DNA of 64,000 nucleotides from the NCBI GenBank assembly GCA_011037195.1, contig JAAEAF010014494.1, positions 45,340-109,339 on the forward strand, in the 5' to 3' direction. Of the stretch, positions 1 through 11,858 are shown piece by piece. This stretch comes from Triatoma infestans. Its lineage: Eukaryota > Arthropoda > Insecta > Hemiptera > Reduviidae. Position 1 is the first letter of the stretch. Each line of letters starts with the position of its first letter. The notes beneath the pieces were generated by a model. It ran no database searches, was not told where the DNA came from, and worked only from the letters and a program-made list of their open reading frames with translations. Made by a program: the position numbers and the translations under genes.

Positions 1-330
1 TCAATTGCAAGCAATTGGCTCGGAAACTAGCTTGCGCCCGTAGTTCAATATTGCAAATCTAACGAGCTAGCGTGACCGATCGCACGCCCGATGGATTTAC
101 AGATTCCATCTACTGATTCCTGTCCATTGCCTCAAGTACAGGGGTTTCAGAAACCCAGGTAACTTACAGGCAACTCTGCAAAGGCAAAGGATCAGGATTG
201 GATTAGGTGGGGTGAGGGATTCCTCAACCTGGAGAGCCAAAGGCTGATTGCACCCCGAAGGGCACATACCCACGCCCATAAATATATAGAACCCTATACA
301 TATAGAACAGGTCGAAATAGAGCAATGCAT
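1..330. other. Unassigned sequence left of the first SINE
   Basis: Moderately GC-rich relative to the rest of the window. I see no recognisable protein motif, RNA gene or repeat end. The short open frames lack domain signatures. It could be part of an older transposon whose remainder lies left of the window. Confidence 0.4.
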
Positions 331-549
331 AGGGAAGGGATTAGCTCAGTGGTAGCGGGCTGGACTAGCAACCGGAGTTCGAATCCAGCCGTGCTACCCT
401 TAGATTTTCTATTCCTAGGAGCCTCTACAGCTCACTGTCCGGTGATGGGCAGTGTTGTCTGTAGCGAGAGAACGAGAAGCCAGCAGTGTACTGAGAAGGC
501 TCCGGTCGCAAATGACAACAGATGTTGACGCGCCTTAAATAAAAAAAAG
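331..549 (+). mobile_element. tRNA-derived SINE, copy 1 (A-rich tail type)
   Basis: The first 70 bases read as a tRNA-like head: a pol III A box (TAGCTCAGTGG, 342-352) and a B box (GTTCGAATCC, 377-386) at normal tRNA spacing. A tRNA-unrelated body follows, with the shared block GCCTCTACAGCTCACTG. The copy ends in GATGTTGACGCGCC and an A-rich run. The same head and body recur at 14806, 22309 and 25177. The flanking sequence does not fold as a mature tRNA and the copy continues well past the tRNA 3' end, so this is a SINE rather than a tRNA gene. The tRNA of origin is uncertain; the anticodon-arm region resembles an Ala(AGC)-like arm. Both pol III boxes look intact, so the copy could be transcribed. 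Confidence 0.85.
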
Positions 550-824
550 AAAGTTAATGGCAGTAAGGTAAAAGATTCCCAGTATAATTTGATAATTATT
601 CTAAACTATTACTTGATTACTTTAATTTTTTTGATTTTCATTTTGTCATCTGAGTTTATAATTTATTTAGGGTGTAAAGAATTTGGGTATTTATATATAT
701 TGACCGTTTAATGTATAAGTAAGCAATTAACTACTAATTTGTAATCTGTACTGTACCCATTTGTACGGCCTTCAAGGTTTCACAAATTATTAAGTAATAA
801 ATAAAAACATAGAAGTATTGATAG

Positions 825-1010
825 AATTCCAAATTTAAGTAAAATCGGTTAACCAGCAGCGCGACTTTGCAGAGTATATTCTTGAGTGGTTTGGAATTTT
901 TTCGAAAACGGTTACAACGATTTTCTTTAAATTTGGAATGCATGTCGCTGCATAAATAGAATCGCAACACTTTTATTTACATTATTCTGAAAAAATTGAT
1001 TTTAGGTGGT
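825..1010 (-). repeat. HDR repeat fragment (internal module)
   Basis: On the minus strand this carries the HDR module landmarks: the stretch reading CAAATAAAAGTG, a GAAAATCGTTGTAACC-like segment, and the 'chain' of actg/cagt plus a GGTTAACCGATTTT-like segment. It is truncated on both sides. Compare the full copy at 22905-23825. Confidence 0.55.
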
Positions 1011-1071
1011 TCTGAATAATTTGAAATTTATCTGAAATTTAATTTGACACGTTAAAATTCGAATGTGTTTG

Positions 1072-1905
1072 TTATTTATTTATTTATTTATTAAGCTTTA
1101 ACGTATTACAAAAATACAATAAGCACGTCAACAAATTCAAGCTGTGATGTACAAAGAAACTGAGTTTACTTTAAGTAAAATTTGCTCTTTATAATTAATG
1201 TAACTTACATATAACCAGGGATACTTAGTCTATACAAAATTCTGCAACCTTCCACTTGTATTCTAAATATTCAGTAACACTGTAGAAAGTTTTCTCTATC
1301 AGAAATCTTCTTACTACTTTTCTAAACTGTTTTTCTTCAATTTCTTGAATTTCATGCGGCAAGTTATTATATATTTTCCGAGACATTATAGTTGGAGACA
1401 AATCAGATTTTTTCAGTCTTTTAGCTGGAATGTGTAAGTTGTTTTTGCTTCTTATGCCAAATTGATGGAAATCACTTCTGAAAACATTATTAGTATTATC
1501 TTTTATAGCCAATAAATTAGTGATAATAAACAAAGATGGCAAAGTTAGAAGAGAATGCTCTTTAAACAATGCTTTACAACTATCTCTATTATTTTTTCTA
1601 AACATCGTTCTTATTGGTTTTTTTTGTAGCTTAAACACTAGATTACTATCAGAAGCTGCTCCCCATAGCAGTATACCATAGCTCATTTTAGAATAAAACA
1701 ACCCGTAATAGGCAGTTTTCAAAACCTCTACTGATACTTCGTCTCTCAGCTTTCTGAGCATGTATACTACCTGTGCTAATTTACCGCACAGATTCTGCAA
1801 ATGATGCCTCCATGTTAGACCCGAATCCAGCATTATTCCAAGGAACTTCACTGGTAAGTCCTCATCTTTCATGGTTAAACTAAATACTTTTTTTATAGTT
1901 AAACA
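1072..1905 (-). pseudogene. 5'-truncated LINE: RT C-terminal region and 3' tail
   Basis: A minus-strand open frame (1872 to 1225) encodes about 215 residues of the RT C-terminal part. The 'VKFLGIMLDSGLTW' segment is the RT thumb-proximal FLG motif. It is followed by the LLWG/'SYGILLWG' motif typical of Jockey-supergroup LINEs (Jockey, CR1, L2 and relatives). The RT catalytic YADD region, endonuclease and ORF1 are absent. The reading frame ends at 1225 and is followed by about 130 bp of 3' UTR and a TAAA/AATA repeat tail (1072-1093, seen as TTTA repeats on plus). That is the expected structure of a target-primed insertion truncated at its 5' side. The frame is open for 215 codons, so the copy is relatively young. 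I cannot place the clade more precisely. No RNase H domain is visible. Confidence 0.8.
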
Positions 1906-1984
1906 CTAGAAGTCTGTGTACAATGTAATCATTTCTGCCAGTCTCTTTTGGTAGTCTGGCATTGTCCCCAAGTCGTCTCTATAT

Positions 1985-2350
1985 TTACGTTAGAATAAAT
2001 GAGAAAATGAAGATTAATGAAAATTTGTCATTCTATAATTAATTTTATTAAGAGGAAGTCATGGAGTGTTTCACACCAGATTTAGTTGTTTTTTGTAAAT
2101 TTTCTGGAAGATTTTCTTTACATCTTAGTATGCAGAGATAAAAACGTATCACTTTTATTATGAAACATTTTACCATTATTATGGAACTTAAGTACTACCT
2201 GCCTTGGGTAGTTCTTAACATGTACCCCTAGCATCAGTATATTCGGGCCAATGAGTAAAATTTCAAGTTTCAATAAAATTGTCAATTTTACAATTTGAGG
2301 TGCCTTCAAAGAAAAATTAGTTTGAGTGTTTCGCATCGGAGATTTTTAAC
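1985..2350 (-). repeat. Two HDR 5'-end fragments in series
   Basis: On the minus strand two blocks carry the HDR 5' terminus: one ends near 2090 (plus reads GAGTGTTTCACACCAGATTT), the other near 2345 (GAGTGTTTCGCATCGGAGAT). Both are followed inward by TGACAAATTTT-like sequence. The second block belongs to a variant that carries CTACCTGCCTTGGGT, also found near 39820. The intervening sequence is AT-rich. Confidence 0.6.
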
Positions 2351-3080
2351 CTTTAAAAAAGAGCTTAAAGGTTTGTTAAAGTGATACCTGTACTAAAAAA
2401 TCTGTTCTATGAATACTTCTTATAAAATAACAATAAAAATAAAGGTATAAAAAAGAAGGGTAGGAAAACTGTTTGCGATATGATACCTATAGTATTGTAT
2501 AACAATACATGAAATACGTATAACGTATAAATCGATTTGGTGTTCTAATATTTCTGATATCATTTTTCAAACACCATCTACTAGCGGCTTCTTTTATTTC
2601 TTTTAAAAGCATAGTTTTCATGTTTTTTAATGGGACCTCGCTCTCTATATCTCTGATTCTCTTTCTTTCTTATTGTCCAGAGCCGCCTTTGAACTAAACA
2701 ATAAATAGAGATATAATATTTACAGGCTCTGAGATCTTGAATACAGCATTTCCTTCTATGGTACAGTGTAATTAGGGGGAGGGGAAGGCCTTTTTAAGGG
2801 TGATAACTTATCAGCAAACAGTTGCCAACTTGGTTTTATTCACATATACAGTCGCGCACACAAATGTGACTTAAACAATTAGAGATTAACATTCTCCGCT
2901 TAAGAACCTACAAGAAACCTTATGGTCCGGGCAGTTCCTTGAATATAACAAATAAAAGAAGCCAGCTCTAAACATAATCAATTACATATTCCGAACAGCA
3001 TTAATTAAATACTTTCCACAATAGGTTAAGTATTCTTTCTAAAATATTAATCTTTAGACGCGAGATGTTTATACGCAATA
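2351..3080. other. AT-rich spacer
   Basis: I see no gene, RNA or clear repeat boundary. A CT-rich patch near 2640-2680 and a short complementary GAGATATA segment near 2706 are too weak to call. Confidence 0.4.
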
Positions 3081-3287
3081 GGCAGAAGAGGTTTTTAAAG
3101 AAGAAAGAATTCTTTGTTGCTCTACGTTTCGGGTACCATTGGTGCCTTTCTTCAGGAGCTCTTTAGGGTAGGAAAGGAGTGTACGCTACTCCTCTTCAAC
3201 CCTAAAGAGCTCCTGAACAAGGGCTCCAATGGTACCCGAAATGTAAAGCATAAAGAATTCTTATTTTTTTAAAAAACTCCTTTTGCC
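3081..3287. repeat. Near-perfect 207-bp palindrome
   Basis: The two arms (3081-3183 and 3185-3287) are reverse complements over about 100 bp with scattered mismatches and essentially no loop; the centre is near 3184. Each arm holds GGGTACCATTGG, AGGAGCTCTTTAGGG and AAGAATTCTTT. The left arm, read on minus, contains CTGAAGA followed about 17 bases later by CGAAACGT, a pair that recurs elsewhere in the window. An RNA from this locus would form one long hairpin. It may be a head-to-head joint of two repeat termini or a fold-back element. Confidence 0.8.
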
Positions 3288-3734
3288 ATTGCATGGAGAA
3301 GAACGACATCCCCAAACAAAGTAAGCATGCTAAAAAAAGGCATGGAGGCTCCGATGGGTCGATGGAGTGAATAATGATGCCAAAGGCCTGGAAATCAGTA
3401 ACTGGTAGAAGCGCCGCGTAACACCGGGATGGATGGACTAAACGGAGGAGGCCAGAGATGAGAGGTATCGCCACAGTGTATGTATGTAAATGTCAGTGTT
3501 GGTTTGAACTTTTGTTATTCATTGTTATTCATTGTTGAAATATCTCCCTCATATCTAATCAAGACTTCTTTTTTGTTCATATTATATCGTACTTAGCATA
3601 TTAATGAAACAGATTTCAAATTTTGAATTTCATTAGTTCCTAGTATGATCCGGTCATTTCTTTAATGATATTCTTCTTTATCTTCTATTCTTTTTAGATA
3701 AAAATGCAGACATAAGAAAAGTATATCACAAAAA
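3288..3734. other. Spacer without recognised features
   Basis: A short minus-strand open frame of 90 codons ends in the palindrome and shows no domain motifs. The rest is AT-rich. Confidence 0.4.
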
Positions 3735-4205
3735 AAAAAAAAAATCTGGTGTGAAACACTCAAACGACTTCTTCTTACGCTTGTTAATAATTTGATATTG
3801 GATATAAAATCGTCAATTTTTTTTAAACTTCAAATTTTACTCATTTGTGCTAACATAAAGATGGAGCTGGTGGCCTTGCCAGGCAGCCAGAGGAGTGATT
3901 AAATTGCAGTCCAGAGAGCGAGCCAGTAACATTAAACCAAACACCTATATTTGAAATGTAGCACCACGAATTCCGCAAAACTATCTAAATTCACTTGTTT
4001 GCAAATAAAAGTGTTGGATTAAATCTGTGCAATTAGCAATTAGCATTAAAGGAAATCACATACAGACACCATTTTCTAAAAACCACTTTTTCGGACTCAG
4101 GGGACCTCAAAACATATATTTCCGGTAAAAACTCGATATCCAAAATTTAACAAGGTCAATTCAATACTACTTCCACTAATAGCAATTAGAGAAAGTAAAA
4201 ATTGA
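3735..4205 (+). repeat. HDR copy with both ends and an internal deletion
   Basis: Begins with AATCTGGTGTGAAACACTC after an A run and ends with the 3' block 'ccactttttcgga ... tttccggt' plus the terminal hairpin ACTTCC...AGAGAAAGT near 4170-4198, followed by AAAA. Only one partial internal module is present (about 3990-4050), so most of the three-module core seen at 22905-23825 is missing. Confidence 0.65.
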
Positions 4206-6061
4206 TTCTAATTTCTAAATTTATTTGTTTTTATTGTCTTGTTTTTAATTGATAATAAAATTCGAGAACTTATTTGGCATTGTTTTTAATTATTTATTGA
4301 TACTGAAGATATTGTTCCATCTCATTAAGGGTGCTTGATTTCCACTTTCAAATTTTATGTGTCACGCTACTACAACAATATATCATATTACATAAGATAC
4401 TAAATTTCGGGTACCACATATTTATGTAGATACTATGTCGATGGAGTGTGAATAGAAGTTTTAAAAACTGGAAGTCAACCTCTCTACACAAAGGACGAAC
4501 ATTCTGACAACAGGGGAAAATACCGATACCTCGTCAGAATTAAGGAAAAGAAGTGTGGGTGTGATGAAATACATCTCAACGAATATTTAATTCATTTTTA
4601 GGAAAACATTACGTTTAACAAGTAAATATTCTTTGATAATAATAAATCTTGAATAAATATTAATTAATACATTTAGTAATAATTTATTCGATACGATTTC
4701 AGTTTTATTTTTTTTTTTTTTCAGTTAAAGACACATGACTTATGGACTAGAAACCTCTTTGGGATGAATAGAATTTGGTATATATATAGTTATTACTTCC
4801 TGTACATTTATAAAGCGCGAAGCAATAGGGAAAACAAGAACTGCTAGTTGAAATTAAACATTTTGGTCTTTTTTTATCGTCTCTATCAGTAATAAAATAA
4901 AATACAGGAACCGACTCATCGAAAAAGTAGAAATTAAATAACAGAATAACTTTGATTTTTTATTTTATTTTTGGTGACAAAACATTATTATCTAAATCGA
5001 TTTATTTATTGTAGGTGTTAGAAATGGAACAAGAAAGCGTAGGATTTTTATTTGGTTATTTATTATAGATACATCCTATGATGGTCTCTCTCCATTATAT
5101 ATACTATCCTGACAGACACAATACAATCATTTCTCCATACAAGTTTCTCCATTTGGCCACTAGGACTAAAATTTAGGCTGATACTAGAACATTATCAAAT
5201 GTTTCAAATGCTTTAGTTTTTATTTTGATTATGTAATCATAAATCTTTACCTTATAAGAATGACTTTATTTTGTTATTGCTATGTTGGTTTGAAAGGTTT
5301 TTATGCTAATAAGTATTAAAAGAGTAACATTTATTTGTATCTAGAAGGTTTTATATAATGCCACAATTCTAATATGTCACCTATATTTTAACCCAAGCTC
5401 CTTTCAGCCCCTAAATTTCATGACAAATATTTCACTAATTTATCTAAAACTATATTTTTTCTTATAGAATATTAATTATCTCCACCGCGCAAAATCAATT
5501 TTACAAACTAATTTTTATCTCAATATCAACTTTCAAGAAATAAAGTTTTGATAAGATTTTAATTTCTTATAGAGCAATATTATTAGTTCCTTTGTCTTCT
5601 TTCTTATGGATTGAAAATTTTGGTTTATTTAGGTGTTTTACTTCAATTACTAAGTAGAATTAAAGTTAAAATTGTGTTTTCTAGTTGAGTAAATCTTTAA
5701 GTCTACTGTACTAGAAAATAGTTAATGAAGTAGTTAGTATGCAAGTTGATAGGGTTCTTAAAGAGTCGGGCGTCAAAGGCGAATGTTTTATCGAGGTGTG
5801 TGCATCATACTGAAGGAGAGTCAGTCGATTTTAACACTTGTTTCAAACATACGTCGTGTAACGTGTAGTTAATTTCCCTTACAGCGGAAGAAAACCTATT
5901 AATATATTATAAGCCTTTGAAAAATCCATTAATCTTTTGCAAAAGTCAAATTATAAACCTTACTTTCTTTTTTCTTTTAACCATTCATATTAAAATTTTG
6001 TGCTAGTCAAATTAAACTTAGGTTAACAGTGCACTTCCCTCTGAACCCTACAATAATCAAT
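4206..6061. other. Long AT-rich stretch, no features seen
   Basis: About 1.9 kb of AT-rich sequence with homopolymer runs. I see no ORF of note, no tRNA-like boxes and no LINE motifs. Old, unrecognisable repeats are possible. Confidence 0.4.
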
Positions 6062-6919
6062 TTTTTTTAAAAAAATTTTGATGAGAAACACTCACACAAC
6101 TTTCTCTTACTCCAGTTTTCAAAATTGTAATTGACAAACTTTATAGTTAGTATACCAAATCTAACGAAATTCGTCGGTGTTTTTATGGAGAAATCGCAAA
6201 AACTGAAATAACTTCAGTAAAAATACACTTCTGATTTACTAATTTTCTTTAAATTCGAAATTTTAGCAATCTATTTATTTTGTCTAGATGGTAGAATTGT
6301 ATAATCAACTAAGATAGCACTTTAGAGGCAACCCCCTCAATAAAAGTTCCGAATAAAAGTTGTAGCTCATTATATGGGTTACATACTTTGTTTAAACAAA
6401 ATCGTTGGAACCGTTTTTGAAAAATTCCAGAACATTAAAAATATTTTCCAGTCTTCTGATTTTCTTCAAATTCGGAATTTCAACAACATATTTAATTCTA
6501 ATTAATATTATAGATGATAGAATTGTATAATAAACTGAAAGAGCACTTTGGAGGACCACCTAACCCCACCCCTCCCCCAAAAGTGCCCTTAAATGCATTT
6601 TCCCGGGGAAATGATTCAAATAAAAATTGTAGATTTTTGTATGTGTATTTGATATACCAAGTTTAAGAGTACGCCGTGGAATGAGGCTCGCCCTCCCCGT
6701 TCGAATCTAATCTACCAAGTTTAAAGAAAATCGTTGGAGCCATTTTCGAGAAAATTGCAAAAAAGTGAAAATACCATTCAATGAAGTGGTACTTCCGAGT
6801 GAGGAATTTTGACAGATAACCTACTGTCAGATCCCCAGGTGATACCTGAAGAATATCAAGTTTGAACTTTTTGCGGTTTTTCGTTTTGAGCTATGCTGTT
6901 CACATATACATACATACAC
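6062..6919 (+). repeat. HDR copy, left part (split by a LINE)
   Basis: Starts with a T/A run and the HDR 5' terminus (GAGAAACACTCACACAACTT), then runs through three successive modules starting near 6145, 6385 and 6650. Each module has a TATACCAA-like start, an AAAATCGTTGGA segment, a CACTTCTGATTTAC or CTTCCGGTTGA segment, and a CACTTTAGAGG plus CCCCTCCC segment. It reaches the CATA microsatellite at 6901-6919, where the LINE interrupts it. The missing 3' part resumes at 11859. Confidence 0.85.
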
Positions 6920-6923
6920 TTTT

Positions 6924-6935
6924 CAAGATGGCGAC
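6924..6935 (+). promoter_or_regulatory. YY1/Pho-like site at the LINE 5' end
   Basis: CAAGATGGCGAC lies at the first bases of the LINE and includes the ORF1 start codon. It closely resembles the YY1 consensus AAGATGGC. In mammalian L1 a YY1 site at the 5' end directs accurate initiation; a similar role here is inference only. Confidence 0.35.
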
Positions 6936-7902
6936 AAGTGAAAGTGATGTTGTTTTTCACTGTGCTATTAAAAAGTTAAAAAATGTTACTATTCAAAGTG
7001 GAAATTAGCGAAGTGACCTTAGGCAAGATATTATTGACTCAATCTCAGTATTGACATCTTTATTTGAAGAGTTGAGGGCAGGATTCAACGAAAAAAGTGA
7101 GCTGTTGGAGCAGTTGAGGTTAAGTGAAACATCTCGGAAGCCAACATACTCCAATATTGTAAGTAATCCTCCACATAAATTTCCTCCAATTCGTCACAAA
7201 TGTTTAGTAACACCAAAATGTGTTACAACACCGAATAGAACCAAAAATAATTTAAAGTCAATTGTAAAACCAAGTGAACTGCAGATAGGAGTTACTGGTT
7301 TTAAATCTCTAAAAAATGGTAAGGTTATTGTGAAATTAGACAGCAAACAATCACTGGATAAATTCTGTAATAAAATAAATACGGACTCGAAAGATGAATT
7401 TAAAGCTGCACCTTGTATAAAGTTTAAACCAAGAATTATCGTTCTTAACTTACCTGATGAAATTAACATAGATAATAAACTATCCACAATTCAAAATCAG
7501 AATCCAGAGCTGCTAATTGAGGATGAAGACATCCGTCCAAAGTTCATGATAAATAACAAAAAGTTAAATAAGTGTCATTGTATACTTGAAGTCAGTTGTT
7601 CTGCTTATCACAAATTGATGAAGAATAAACTAAAACTAGGCTGGGAAATTTGCAGAGTTCAGGAATATATTTCTCTGAAATGTTGCTATCAGTGTCATAA
7701 ATTCGGACATTTGTCACATGAATGCAAAGGCAAGATAACTTGTCCATTTTGTACAGGTGAACACGATAAGAAAGAGTTTTCAGTTGAAAAATCAAAACAT
7801 GTTTGTTCAAATTGTATAAGTAGTAACAGGTATTTAATTAACAAAGTTAATGTATCTCATTCAGCACTCGACTTCCAATGCCCAACAAGGTTAAAAAGAT
7901 AA
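6928..7902 (+). pseudogene. LINE ORF1 (Gag-like, zinc knuckle), one in-frame stop
   Basis: ORF1 proteins bind the element's RNA and act as chaperones in the retrotransposition particle. The ATG at 6928 is in frame with the long open frame, but a TAG at 7006-7008 interrupts codon 27. After it the frame stays open for about 297 codons to the stop at 7902. The N-terminal third is polar and charged. The C-terminal third carries a retroviral-type zinc knuckle CYQCHKFGHLSHEC (about 7682-7723) and a second Cys-rich motif starting CPFC, with a later CSNC. A middle segment with 'VIVKLDSKQSLDKF' fits the RRM-like part of I-group ORF1. The ORF2 start follows 30 bp downstream. The stop at 7006 is probably a mutation, because the reading frame on both sides looks coding. 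Confidence 0.8.
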
Positions 7903-7932
7903 ACAGTTTAAAAAAAAACATTGACTACGGAT

Positions 7933-10900
7933 ATGAACAAAACAAAGGTTAGAAATAATGGTTTAATTCGATTGCACTGCTATCAAATTAATCTTCGGAA
8001 ATCGATTAGTGCAACTCATAACCTTAATCAGCAGATGTTGCTGAACAATATCGATATTTCATTCATCCAAGAACCGTACTGTCTTAAAAATAGTGTTACA
8101 GGATTTTCAAAAAACTTTAGCGAAAACAAAAAAAAGAGCTGCGATTGTTGTGAACAACAATTTTCTAGACCCTATTTTGGTTACACAGCTTTCTAGTGAG
8201 GACACAATTTTAATTGAATTAAATCTGTGTGGCACAAAGATTTATTTAGCTAGTCTGTATCTTGACAAATTACACGACATTGAGGAAAGCTTCAATAATC
8301 TAGATGATATACTGAGATTGACAAAAAATTCCAAACTTATTATAGCTGCCGATACAAACGCCAGATCGCGCAGTTGGTTCGACTTAATTACTGAAGCTAG
8401 AGGTTTAAAATTAGAGGCTTATATTTCAGGAAAAAGTCTACATGTCGTAAACGAAAAATCAAATCAATTTACCTTCCAGAACAGCAGAGGAAGCAGTAAT
8501 ATAGACCTCACAATAACAAATTCCTCGGCCCTTAAGCATGTAAGAAACTGGCAGATATCTCCAGAAGAGAGTTCTTCTGACCATAACACTATTCAGTTTA
8601 ACATCAGTTTTGATAATTGTCCTCCGAGTGAATTTGTACCTCATCTCCGATATAAAATAAAAAACAACGACATGAAAGCAAACTTAGTAAAAGAACTACT
8701 CACAAATATTACTAAACTGCTGAATAATCCCACTCTCACTGATTATGTCCCTGCAAAAGCAGATCTTTTTCTTTCAAAATTTATCAAAAACTCGGACCTC
8801 AACATTTTTACGATAGGGCTCACCAAACTAATAATATATCTTGTGAGAACACATTAGGCTCTAAGAGTTTAAAAGTAAAAAAGAAGATCGGTTCACTGGT
8901 GGAATGATGAGCTAACAAATTTGAGGAAATCCTGTAACAGACTTAAACGCTTGTATAAAAGGACTTACAATAACCAAGAACTAAGAAAAACCAGAAAATA
9001 GGAATATTTTGAAGTGAAAAAGATATATATACTAGAAAGCTGAGAGAAGCAAAAAAATTATCTTGGGTTCAATTTTGCAATAGTACCAACTCAAGCAATC
9101 CATGGAACTCTCTTTATAAATTCGCAGCTGGAAAACTGAAACCTAAAGCAGCTCTTCGGACACTTCTTAAAGAAGATGGCACTCAAACGTCCACCATGTT
9201 GGAGACGCTTCAACTTCTACTGGACACAAGAAGAGAGCGAAGAAGACTCATTAAAGAGAAGTTTCGGACTGCAAACTATACATACAGATAACGATGCACC
9301 ATTTACTACGCTAGAAATCGTGAATACTTTGAAATCCATAGATTCGAAAAAGTGTCCTGGAGAAGATGGCCTGACTAGCGAAATACTTCTGCTAGTTCTA
9401 GAATTATTTCCTTTGTCCTTCACAACATTGTACAACGAGTGTTTGAGGAGAGGCATTTTTCCAAATATATGGAAGAAAGCTATAGCCATTCCAATTGTAA
9501 AACCAGGGAAGGAAAATCAAACTGACCCAGCAAAATATCGACCTATTTCTCTGCTACCTGTTGCTGGCAAACTACTCGAAAAGCTACTCATTAGCAGAAT
9601 TCTATTCTATTTTGAATCTAAGAGTCTACTTAGTAACAATCAGTTTGGTTTCAGGAGCAGACAGGTACTACGCATTGCCTCTTGCATGTAAAGGAATTCA
9701 TAAATAGGTATCTTCAGAAGAAAAATGATGTACTTCTAATTTCACTCGATGTCAAGGGAGCCTTTGACTCTGCATGGTGGCCAGAAATTCTATATCAGTT
9801 ACGAAATTACAATTGCCCACAAAATTAATACATACTGACGCAGGACTACTTCAGAAATCGCTCTTCTAAAATAAAAAAATGGAAATTTAACTCTGGTACG
9901 TAGCAACACTAGAGGATGTCCACAGGGATCTAGTTGCGGTCCAGGGTATTGGTTAATTATGTATAATCAAATTCTAAAATTTGCATACCCAAGAAACGTT
10001 GTACCAGTAGAGTATGCAGATGACTTGCTTATCATGCTTGCGGGGAAAAATGTTCAAATTATCGAACAGAAAGGAGCTCTCGCCGTAATGCAAGTATCAG
10101 AATGGTCGAAACAATCCAAAATCAGCTTCAACTTTTCTAAAAGTTCATGTTTGTACATAACGAGGAAACGGAATCGGACAGAACCGAAGGTTTATCTCAA
10201 TAATAGCTTAATTAAATGCACCCCACAGCTGAAATTTCTTGGCATTTACTTTGACAGTAAATACAGTTGCTCTTGCCAGATAGAAAAGGTATGTGAAAGG
10301 GCTATAAAATTAACAAATGTGCTGAGCAAGATTGCTCGAGTTCATTGGGGATTTCAGCATGAAGCCTTGAAAATCATCTATTCAGGCGCTATAGTTCCAG
10401 TACTAACCTATGGTAGCGTAGTGTGGCAAGAGGCATTAAACTTGACAAAACACAGGAAGAAATTAAGATCCGTGCACAGGCTAGTGCTTATTAGAATAAT
10501 CAGGGGATGATATAGGACCATGTCCTATGAGGCGGCCTGCGTAATTGGTGATATTATGCCCATAGAGCTGACGGTGAAGCTATCTCCAGGCCAAATACTT
10601 TCCAACACTAAACGTCGATTTACCAATTAGTAAAACAAGTTGGATCCATCCTGCTACAAATATGTTACTCAGTGATCAAACCTTTTCTGACAACTTTGAC
10701 TACACCTACTCTACATATACAGACGGAAGTAAGTGTGATGATAGCGTTGGAAGTGCCTGGGTTATATTCCTTCCAAAAAGATATTTTAAAAGCTTCTCAA
10801 AATTACAAGCTTGCCCCTGACTGCTCTAACAATCAAGCAGAAGCTTTCGCGATCTTATGTGCCCTGCAAATGCTGACCAACTTGACTACTCAAGAACCAA

Positions 10901-11567
10901 AAACTGCAGTGATTTATACTGATAGCAAGGTTACTATTGACTCACTGAACAATCCAATAAACCATCAACCATTCATTGAACAAATAAGACACTTACTGGA
11001 CCGTTTAATTCATACTGATGGCTGGTTGTTAGGTTTACAGAGGGTGAAGGGACATTCAGGCATTATTGGTAACGAATTGGTTGACAGACTAGCAAAAGAC
11101 GGATCAATGAGCTTTCAAATGCCTTCGTACACAAACAAACCACTTTCTCTCGTGACAAAGCAACTGACTGACAAATATGTACACAAGTGGAATACAGACT
11201 GGCAGACGACACAAAACGGATCACTGACTAAGGAATTTTTTCCGCAGTGACAAGCAGAGAAAAGATTGGCAATCTACCGGTAACGCACAAATTAACTCAA
11301 ATCTTGAGCGGACATGGCAGTATGAGATCCTACTTGTATCGATTCCACATCATCGATAGTCCTGACTGCGACTGCATTCACGGAGGCAGCCAGACAGTTC
11401 AACATCTCGTTTATGAATGCACTAAACTAGAAGCTTCTAGAGCGAAATTGATACGACATGTTGTGCTGCAGGGTGGGAGCTGGCCTGTTGCACCCGGAAG
11501 GTTTCTTTCTGAGTATTTGGATGTCTTCCTGAATTTTATTTCCGGAATTGACTTTTCAGAACTATAA
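7933..11567 (+). pseudogene. LINE ORF2: endonuclease, RT, RNase H (frameshifted)
   Basis: ORF2 supplies the nicking endonuclease and the polymerase for target-primed reverse transcription. The ATG at 7933 opens the frame. Endonuclease motifs: QEPY (about 8068), ADTNAR (about 8348) and SSDHNT (about 8576). RT: FIPxxKPGK-like 'IPIVKPGK', YRPISLLP, SLDVKGAFDSAWW (motif A), GCPQGSSCGPG, and an intact YADD at 10013-10024, then LKFLGIYFDS. RNase H: YTDGS at 10716-10730, NQAEAFAIL, YTDSK and 'GHSGIIGNELVDRLAK'. The C-terminus has a CDC...H...C motif (about 11368-11420). Frame changes are needed near 8125, 8850, 9690, 10510 and 10820, with several stops including one near 9825. The catalytic residues are mostly retained, so the decay is recent to moderate. 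Confidence 0.85.
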
Positions 11568-11858
11568 AATTGTGAATTTTATTATTTTATTGTGTATTGA
11601 ATAAGTATCCTAAAGTGAATTGCAACTTCTTTTTTTTGACATACAAAGGTGAATAATAAATTAACTTAGTGAACGAATATCAAACTAAAGCGATTAAAGA
11701 GTTAATCACTGTCATCATTTTGTGTGCCATTATTTTATTATGTATTTGTTTATAGAATTGTATTTAATTAGTTATTAACGCATGTATTATACTTTATGTA
11801 TGCAGCATGCTGTAATAAACGCTTCCTCTTCAGGGTTACTTTAGAGGAAAAAAAAATA

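Larger units (their letters stand above)
6920..11858 (+). mobile_element. Nearly full-length LINE with RNase H (I/R1-group like)
   Basis: A 4.9-kb element with ORF1 (zinc knuckles), ORF2 (APE-type endonuclease, RT, RNase H, terminal Cys/His motif) and a 3' UTR ending in GGAAAAAAAAATAC. It sits inside the CATA microsatellite of an HDR copy. Both flanks are CATA-rich (6901-6919 and about 11861-11891), so a target-site duplication is likely but cannot be delimited. The 5' end is very close to the ORF1 start, giving a leader of only a few bases. RNase H after RT plus a CCHC ORF1 fits the I group; R1-like features in the 'GCPQGSSCGPG' RT motif leave the clade open. Several frameshifts and stops show it is inactive. 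Confidence 0.9.

Noticed and set aside
341..410. tRNA gene in the head of the SINE
   Set aside because: The A and B boxes fit a tRNA, but the acceptor stem does not close and the sequence continues into a repeated SINE body found at three other sites.
3202..3474. 90-codon minus-strand frame near the palindrome
   Set aside because: It runs into a palindrome arm and shows no domain; likely chance.
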